Shown: positions 59,096-64,000 of the stretch, piece by piece
Numbering within the stretch: the first letter of the stretch is position 1
Layout: every line of letters starts with the position of its first letter
Source: Aurantimonas sp. 22II-16-19i
Lineage (GTDB): Bacteria; Pseudomonadota; Alphaproteobacteria; Rhizobiales; Rhizobiaceae
Length of the DNA: 64,000 nt
Assembly (NCBI RefSeq): GCF_002088275.1
Contig: NZ_AQQS01000001.1
Location: 62,001 to 126,000, forward strand
Direction: 5' to 3'
Program-made: the position numbers and the translations under genes
The notes under the pieces: generated by a model
Told to the model about the DNA's origin: nothing
What the model saw: the letters and a program-made list of their open reading frames with translations, nothing else
Databases searched by the model: none

Positions 59096-59404
59096 TCAGC
59101 GAAGGATGACGATCTCGTCCTCGCGGGCGACATTGAGCGCCCGGCGGGCGTTTTCGTCGATCATGTCCTTCTCGAGGGTTCCGTCCTTCATCGCCCGGAC
59201 GCGCCGCTCGATCGCCTCGCGCTGGGCGAGGAGTTCGGCATATTCCGCGTTGCGCTCCGCCAGCTGCCGGGCGAAGGCGACCTTCGCCTCGCTACCGTAT
59301 TGGCCGGTCTTGGCGTGCAGCACGAAATAGGCGAGCACCGCCGACGTCATCGCCGGGACGATCAGCTTGCCGAGAAAGGATTTGCGCTTCTGGATCGTGT
59401 GCAT
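59096..59404 (-). CDS. ftsB: Septum formation initiator family protein (FtsB/DivIC)
   Basis: FtsB-type proteins are small bitopic division proteins that pair with FtsL. The product has 102 residues: a short cytoplasmic start (KRKSFLGK), one transmembrane segment (about 14-30), then a coiled coil (FARQLAERNAEYAELLAQREAIERRVRAMKDG, split at about 45-76) and the conserved DMIDENARRALNVAREDEIVIL end. It lies upstream of pdhA on the same strand, the position typical for Rhizobiales. Confidence 0.9.
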   Translation of the reverse strand: MHTIQKRKSFLGKLIVPAMTSAVLAYFVLHAKTGQYGSEAKVAFARQLAERNAEYAELLAQREAIERRVRAMKDGTLEKDMIDENARRALNVAREDEIVILR

Positions 59405-59597
59405 GGCGGCCTCCGAAGCGAGATGATCGCACCCGCGTGGTTAAGGACGGGTGAACCCGCCTCGCCGGTCGCCCCGACAAAATGCAAGCCAGTGGGGATT
59501 GGACGTATTCTTTCAGCGCCTTGCCACCCTATCCTTCATTCGGAGCCGACGGTTGCTCCCCCGGGCCATTCCGGAACGTCAGGCGTGGAAGGCATCG

Positions 59598-60566
59598 ATG
59601 GCGCGCGAGGCGAAAACCGATCGTGAAGATCTGACCGAAGACGAGGACAAGGAGCAGAAGTCCCGCAAGGACCCCGAGGAATCCCTCCACAATGCGCCTT
59701 CGGAAGGCTCCACCATCCGCGATTTCTTCTCCTTCGAGGAGATCTTCGCCCGCGTCCTCTCCGCCGCCGACCACGAGCTCGAAGCGTCGAACCGCTACCT
59801 CTTCTGGAGCGGCGTCGGCGCGGGCGGCGCCCTCGGGCTGACCTTCCTCGCCCGCGTCGTCTTTGCCGAATCGGCACAGGAAGCGACACCCGGCGTCGTC
59901 GGCAACCTTCTCTATCCGGTGGGGTTCCTGATCATCGTCCTCGGCCGCTACCAGCTGTTCACGGAAAACACCCTGACGCCGGTCGTCCTCGTCCTCACCA
60001 AGCTCGCCAGCGCCGCCAACCTGATGCGCCTCTGGCTCGTCGTGCTCATCGCTAACATGACCGGCGCCGTCGCGGTGGCAGCGCTGCTGGCCTATTTCGA
60101 CGTCCTCAATCCGCCCCGCCTGGCAAAGGCCATCGAGATCGGGCGCCACGCCCATGAGGCGGGATGGTTCGACGTCTTCTCCAAAGCGATCATCGCAGGC
60201 TGGATCGTCGCCGCCATGGTCTGGCTCGTCCATGCCTGCAAGGACACCGTCTCACGCCTCCTCGTGGTCTGGATCCTGATGTATTTCGTCGGCGTCGGTG
60301 GATTTTACCACGTCATCACTTCGTCGGTGGAAGTGTTCTTCCTGGCCTTCCGCGAGAGCGACGTCGACCTCCTGCCGCTGCTGCCGGACTTCGTGCTGCC
60401 GGTCCTTCTCGGCAACACGATCGGCGGCGTCACCTTCGTCGCCGTCTTGAACTGGGCGCTGTTCGCCGAACACAAGGACTCACGGCTGTTCGAGCGCTAC
60501 GGCGACAAGATGAACTGGCGCGAGTGGATGTTCGGCGTGCGCCGCACCGGCCGCGAGAACGCCTGA
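59598..60566 (+). CDS. Formate/nitrite transporter (FNT) family protein
   Basis: This 322-residue membrane protein has a charged N-terminal tail of about 60 residues rich in Glu, Asp and Lys, followed by six predicted transmembrane segments. FNT-like segments are SNRYLFWSGVGAGGALGLTF, GRYQLFTENTLTPVV, NMTGAVAVAALL and LGNTIGGVTFVAVLNW. It resembles the YfdC branch more than FocA or NirC, so the transported anion is uncertain. The start ATG at 59598 is preceded by GGAAGG. The gene stands alone and is divergent from ftsB. Confidence 0.88.
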   Translation: MAREAKTDREDLTEDEDKEQKSRKDPEESLHNAPSEGSTIRDFFSFEEIFARVLSAADHELEASNRYLFWSGVGAGGALGLTFLARVVFAESAQEATPGVVGNLLYPVGFLIIVLGRYQLFTENTLTPVVLVLTKLASAANLMRLWLVVLIANMTGAVAVAALLAYFDVLNPPRLAKAIEIGRHAHEAGWFDVFSKAIIAGWIVAAMVWLVHACKDTVSRLLVVWILMYFVGVGGFYHVITSSVEVFFLAFRESDVDLLPLLPDFVLPVLLGNTIGGVTFVAVLNWALFAEHKDSRLFERYGDKMNWREWMFGVRRTGRENA

Positions 60567-60837
60567 GGCGATGCCGGCCCCGGGGCGACATCTCCCGGGG
60601 CGGCTTCCGAAGAGCGAGGTCCGATCCGCAGCGTCCTTGCGGCGGCGACCTTGCCGGATCCCCTGTGCGACCAGCACCGGACAGCCGCCGTCCGCCCAGG
60701 CTCGGCGATGCACGGCGATCACGCGTATTTGACTCGATTTTTCTGGTTTAACCGTGTTGCGAAATAGCGACGAGACTTCGGTACACTTTCTGTCGATTAT
60801 TCTATTGTCTGCATGACGAATTCATAAGGATGATGTC

Positions 60838-61563
60838 ATGCCGGCAAGACTGTTGCTGTCCTTCCTCAGCGCTGCAAGCAGCTTCGCAATCGCCGTCAGC
60901 CCGGCCAGCGCTGGTGGCCGCACGGTCGCCTGCTATCAGCCGGTTTCCGAGCCTGCGGCCTACGCGACCCGGGAGGAGACGGTCATCCTGCGCCCGGCGG
61001 AGACGGTCTATGACGTCGTTCCCGCCCGCTACGGCTGGAGCACCCGCGAAGTGCTCGTCGCGCCGGGCGGCGTGTCGGAAACGAGCGTTCCGGCCGAGTA
61101 TCGCTTCGTCGAAAAGCAGGTGGTGCTGGAGCCGGCGCGCCTGATCCACCGCTCGATACCGCCGGTCACGCGGACCGTCGAGCAGCGGGTCGTGGTCGAT
61201 CCCGGCGGCGAGCGCTGGGAATGGCGGATCATCGACGGCAAGCGGGTCTATTGCCGCGTCGCCGTTCCGCCGCGCTACGGGGTCGTGCATCGCAAGATGG
61301 TGGTCGAGCCCGGCCGCCAATGGACCGAGGTCATCCCGGCGCGTTACGGCGTGACGCGGGAAAAGGTGCTTGTGCGCCCGGCTTCGGTCGAGCGCTACGT
61401 CGTCGCGCCGCGCTACGAGACCGTGCGCGAATGGGCGGTGATCGAGCCGGAGCGCCGGATCGCGCGGATCTTGCCCCCGGAATACGGCACAAGGCAGGTG
61501 ACGGTGAAGGTCCGCGACCAAGCCACGAGTTGGCGGCAGGTGCATCTGCGGGGCTCCTGCTGA
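60838..61563 (+). CDS. Secreted protein with repeated VPxxYxxV motifs
   Basis: The 241-residue product has a signal peptide (hydrophobic 4-22, cleavage ASA-G) and then about six copies of a degenerate unit: VPARYGWSTREVLVAPG, VPAEYRFVEKQVVLEPA, VPPRYGVVHRKMVVEPG, IPARYGVTREKVLVRPA, VAPRYETVREWAVIEPE and a last LPPEYGTRQVTVKV. Each looks like a short beta hairpin, so a repetitive beta-strand protein in the periplasm or outer envelope is likely. Cys residues near the start (ACYQP), in the middle (VYCRV) and at the end could form disulfides. The start ATG follows AAGGATGATGTC. I do not recognise a named family; its function is unknown. The 271 bases before it contain only weak promoter boxes (TACACT at 60782-60787). 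Confidence 0.78.
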   Translation: MPARLLLSFLSAASSFAIAVSPASAGGRTVACYQPVSEPAAYATREETVILRPAETVYDVVPARYGWSTREVLVAPGGVSETSVPAEYRFVEKQVVLEPARLIHRSIPPVTRTVEQRVVVDPGGERWEWRIIDGKRVYCRVAVPPRYGVVHRKMVVEPGRQWTEVIPARYGVTREKVLVRPASVERYVVAPRYETVREWAVIEPERRIARILPPEYGTRQVTVKVRDQATSWRQVHLRGSC

Positions 61564-61622
61564 CGACCCGCCGAGGCCATGTCCCCCGTTGATTTCGCGC
61601 CCGCATGGCGCGATGGAACGGC

Positions 61623-62909
61623 ATGAGCAGCAGTACCAGCACCCCCGCTTTGCCCGACAGCTTCCGCCTCGCCGCCGGACGGCTGGAGCTCGACCCGCGT
61701 GATCGGCGGTTCTTCGAGAACCCCTATCCCGCCTATGCGGCCCTCAACGAGGCCGGCGGCATCGCCCGCTGGGACCGCGTCGACGGATGGGCGATCGCCC
61801 GGCACGACCTCGTGTCTTCCATTCTCAAGGATCGCCGCTTCGGCCGGATCGTCGCCGAGAACCCGCAAGGGCGCCCGGATTTCTCCCGCAAGCCCGGCCA
61901 TCTTCGCGCCTTCTACGGGCTGGAGGCCCATTCCCTCCTCGAACTCGAGCCGCCGACCCACACCCGGCTGCGCTCGCTCCTGACCAGGGCCTTCGTCGCA
62001 CGCCGGATCGAACGGCTCGCGCCGAAGATCGGAGCCCTGGCCGACGAACTGATCGACGGCTTCGAGGGCCGGGCGACGGTCGACCTGATCGCCGACTTCG
62101 CCGTGCCGCTGCCGGTGCGCGTGATCGCCGACCTGATCGGCGTGCCGATGTCCTCGGCCGGCAACCTCCTCGACTGGTCGCATCGCATGGTGGCGATGTA
62201 TACGCCCGGCCGGACGCGAGAGAGCGAGGACGCGGCCAATGCCGCCTCCGAAGACTTCGCCGCCTTCCTGCGGGACGTCATCGCGGCGAAGCGCCGGTCC
62301 CCTGCCGACGACCTCGTCTGCGCCCTGATCGCGGCCGAAGACGAAGCGGGGCGGCTCGACCGCGACGAGATGGTCTCCCTCCTGGTGCTGCTGCTCAATG
62401 CCGGCCACGAGGCGACGGTCCATCAGATCGGCAATGGCGCGAAGACCATTCTCGAATGTGGCGAGGCGCCGGCATCGCTGTTTCGCGACGACCGGACGAG
62501 CGAGGCGACGGTGGAAGAGACGCTGCGGTTCGATCCGCCGCTGCATCTCTTCGAACGCTACGCTCTGGAACCGCTCGATCTGCCGGGCGGCGTGACGCTT
62601 GCCCGCGGCGACAAGGTGGCGCTGCTCCTCGCCGCCGCCAATCGCGACCCGGCCGCCTATGCCGAGCCGGACCGCTTCATGCCGCGGCGCTTTCTGGACA
62701 AGGGCGCGAGGACCGTCACCTCCTTCGGCGGCGGCATCCACTTCTGCATCGGCGCGCCACTCGCAAGGCTCGAACTGAGGATCGCGCTGGAGCGGCTGTT
62801 CGCCCGCTGTCCCGGTCTCGCGCTCGCCGGCGCGCCCCGCTATCGGGACTCCTGGCATTTCCATGGGCTGGAAAGGCTGGAGGTGACGCCAGCGGGCGGC
62901 GCGATCTGA
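61623..62909 (+). CDS. Cytochrome P450
   Basis: This 428-residue soluble P450 has the I-helix motif AGHEAT (260-265), the ExxR motif ETLR (299-302) and the haem loop SFGGGIHFCIGAPL with ligand Cys375. It resembles bacterial class I P450s (CYP107/CYP1xx-like), which need a ferredoxin and reductase; neither is encoded in this window. The substrate is unknown. An earlier in-frame ATG at 61605 would add six residues; the start used here follows GGAACGGC. It lies 59 bases after the secreted repeat protein gene on the same strand. Confidence 0.92.
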   Translation: MSSSTSTPALPDSFRLAAGRLELDPRDRRFFENPYPAYAALNEAGGIARWDRVDGWAIARHDLVSSILKDRRFGRIVAENPQGRPDFSRKPGHLRAFYGLEAHSLLELEPPTHTRLRSLLTRAFVARRIERLAPKIGALADELIDGFEGRATVDLIADFAVPLPVRVIADLIGVPMSSAGNLLDWSHRMVAMYTPGRTRESEDAANAASEDFAAFLRDVIAAKRRSPADDLVCALIAAEDEAGRLDRDEMVSLLVLLLNAGHEATVHQIGNGAKTILECGEAPASLFRDDRTSEATVEETLRFDPPLHLFERYALEPLDLPGGVTLARGDKVALLLAAANRDPAAYAEPDRFMPRRFLDKGARTVTSFGGGIHFCIGAPLARLELRIALERLFARCPGLALAGAPRYRDSWHFHGLERLEVTPAGGAI

Positions 62910-63023
62910 CCTGATGCCGTAACTTCGACGATCACTCGATTGAAAAACTCGCAGCTGTTGTTTTTAGGCATATCGTCATGTAATCATCCCAGCATTCCCT
63001 TGCGGTATCTTGGAGTGATCGTC

Positions 63024-63680
63024 ATGAATTTCGTTGGGACGGGCATCCGACTGACAAGCGCGGATTATCAAGACGCCGCCAATTTCCTGAAGACCGGCGT
63101 CGCGGAAATCAGGGCTGTCGTTGAAGTTGAAGCCGCGGGAAGAGGATTCTTTCCCGACAATCGGCTGAAGATTCTCTTCGAACCGCATGTTTTTTATAGA
63201 CAACTCGGACCTGGAATGGAACGTGATGCGGCAGTGCAGGCGGGTGTTGCCTACAAGAAGTGGAAGACCAAACCCTACCCCAAATCGGCAGACGAGCGAT
63301 ATCAGCAACTCGCGACAGCCATGAATATCAATATTACGATGGCGCTGCGATCGGCCTCATGGGGGCTGCCACAGATGATGGGGTTCAACTATGCTGTCTG
63401 TGGTTACGCTGGGGTGATCAGCATGGTCGAAGATTTCAAAAAAGGCGAACGCCAACAATTAGTTGCGATGTTGAAATTCATCCAGTCCCGCGGAATCGAT
63501 GATGATCTGCGCGCACATCGATGGCTGGATTTTGCCAAAATTTACAATGGACCCGGACAAGCCGTCTTCTATGCGAACAAGCTGAAAGCGGCCTATGAAA
63601 AGTTCAGCCAGCACGCTCTTGTTGCTGTCATGGCCGTGCCGGAGACCGCCGAAGACGAGGACGAAGTTGCCCTCGCTTGA
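63024..63680 (+). CDS. N-acetylmuramidase-domain (DUF3380) protein, phage-endolysin type
   Basis: The 218-residue protein matches the phage-related muramidase family: VVEVEAAGRGFFPDNRLKILFEPHVFY (split at 32-58, likely catalytic Glu37), ASWGLPQMMGFNY (111-123) and FIQSRGIDDDLRAHRWLDFAKIYNGPG at about 152-178. There is no signal peptide or membrane segment, and no holin or spanin gene is nearby. Start ATG 63024 follows GGAGTGA; an in-frame TTG at 62940 is less likely. The DNA is clearly poorer in G and C (about 50 to 58 percent in the lines I counted) than its neighbours and has different codon use, which suggests horizontal gain. Confidence 0.82.
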   Translation: MNFVGTGIRLTSADYQDAANFLKTGVAEIRAVVEVEAAGRGFFPDNRLKILFEPHVFYRQLGPGMERDAAVQAGVAYKKWKTKPYPKSADERYQQLATAMNINITMALRSASWGLPQMMGFNYAVCGYAGVISMVEDFKKGERQQLVAMLKFIQSRGIDDDLRAHRWLDFAKIYNGPGQAVFYANKLKAAYEKFSQHALVAVMAVPETAEDEDEVALA

Positions 63681-63689
63681 TCCCAAAGA

Positions 63690-64000
63690 TCACACCTTCA
63701 CCACGTAGTGCTTCTTCGTCGGCTCGACGACGCGCCAGCGGCCCTTGAAGCCGGGGCGGATGACGAAGCTGTCGCCGGCCGTCAGCTTGACCGGCTCGCC
63801 GCCCTCCTCGGTCAGCACCGAAACGCCCTCGAGGATGTGGAAGAACTCCCACTCGGTATATTCGACGTCCCATTCGCCGGCGGAAGACTCCCAGATGCCG
63901 GCGAAAAGGCCGTTGCCGTCGTCCTCGAAGTTCCAGGTCTTCTGGGTCGGGCGGCCGCTTCTGACCTTCGCCTTGTCCGGCGCGCCGGTCTCGGGCTCCA
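63690..64000 (-). CDS. Cupin-domain protein, partial
   Basis: The gene runs off the right end; the visible C-terminal 103 residues form a single cupin barrel of the (S)-ureidoglycine aminohydrolase/DUF861 type: GLFAGIWESSAGEWDVEYTE, EWEFFHILEGVSVLTEEGG, AGDSFVIRPGFKGRW and KHYVVKV at the C-terminus. These small metal-binding or sugar-binding cupins are common in Rhizobiales. It converges with the muramidase gene, ten bases apart. Confidence 0.8.
   Translation of the reverse strand, partial: EPETGAPDKAKVRSGRPTQKTWNFEDDGNGLFAGIWESSAGEWDVEYTEWEFFHILEGVSVLTEEGGEPVKLTAGDSFVIRPGFKGRWRVVEPTKKHYVVKV

Noticed and set aside
60729-60787. Promoter for the secreted repeat protein
   Set aside because: TTGACT at 60729 and TTGCGA at 60757 do not pair with a -10 box at normal spacing; TACACT fits only with a 19-base spacer, so I did not list it as a feature.

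Overview
The window is a 64 kb stretch of GC-rich, densely coded chromosome from an alphaproteobacterium of the order Hyphomicrobiales (Rhizobiales). The order rests on gene content and order: dusB-ntrB-ntrC-ntrY-ntrX-trkA-hfq-hflX beside a fused ispDF, a def-fmt-truA group near dapE and dapD, chorismate mutase-hisC-tyrC, glnB-glnA, and a pdhA-pdhB-pdhC-lpdA-lipA group with ftsB upstream and a lipoyl domain on pdhB. An Aurantimonadaceae-like member is possible, but the sequence alone does not settle the genus. I see no tRNA, rRNA, CRISPR array, insertion sequence or phage block. About 60 genes can be supported.

Layout. 1-3.7 kb: end of a HAD phosphatase gene, a loosely packed stretch with a small hypothetical gene and a membrane-anchored tyrosine phosphatase, then a secreted trypsin-like protease. 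3.9-14.4 kb: rmuC; def-fmt-truA (start and maturation of translation, tRNA pseudouridine); dapE with two envelope-protein genes coupled to it; a lytic transglycosylase lipoprotein; a phosphodiester-glycosidase-like protein; dapD; a LOG-family protein; a CDP-alcohol phosphatidyltransferase. 14.6-18.0 kb: apaG and an aromatic amino-acid operon (chorismate mutase, hisC-type aminotransferase, tyrC). 18.1-25.4 kb: the most accessory-looking block, with a TetR regulator divergent from a three-subunit molybdenum hydroxylase of PaoABC type, then an acyl-CoA ligase and a PanE-like reductase. 25.5-34.7 kb: nnr, glnB-glnA behind a sigma-54 type promoter, parE, a secreted hypothetical protein, an alpha/beta hydrolase and a DEAD-box helicase. 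35.2-45.9 kb: the nitrogen and regulatory block hflX, hfq, trkA, ntrX, ntrY, ntrC, ntrB, dusB, all on the minus strand. 46.0-50.8 kb: ispDF, a CinA C-terminal type amidase, an MBL hydrolase, a repeat element, a RatA/COQ10-type protein, lipA and a YeaQ-type membrane peptide. 51.0-59.4 kb: the pyruvate dehydrogenase complex genes with three unrelated small genes between them, then ftsB. 59.6-64.0 kb: a formate/nitrite-transporter-family channel, a secreted repeat protein, a cytochrome P450, a low-GC phage-type muramidase and a truncated cupin gene.

How the parts fit. The NtrBC and NtrYX systems and the PII/GlnA pair form one nitrogen-control circuit: NtrC is a sigma-54 activator with an intact GAFTGA loop, and glnB has a -24/-12 element upstream. 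The pdh genes, lpdA and lipA make the pyruvate dehydrogenase complex and its lipoyl cofactor. DapD and DapE are two steps of the succinylase route to diaminopimelate and lysine.

Most of the window is ordinary core chromosome. I found no complete undescribed system. The best leads are regulatory: an operator overlapping the -10 box of the molybdenum-hydroxylase promoter, and two inverted repeats sharing a TTAACCGG half-site upstream of pdhA. Further leads are a Uma2-family nuclease-like gene inside the pdh operon, the foreign-looking muramidase, a tandem-motif secreted protein and a hairpin-rich non-coding stretch after the helicase gene.
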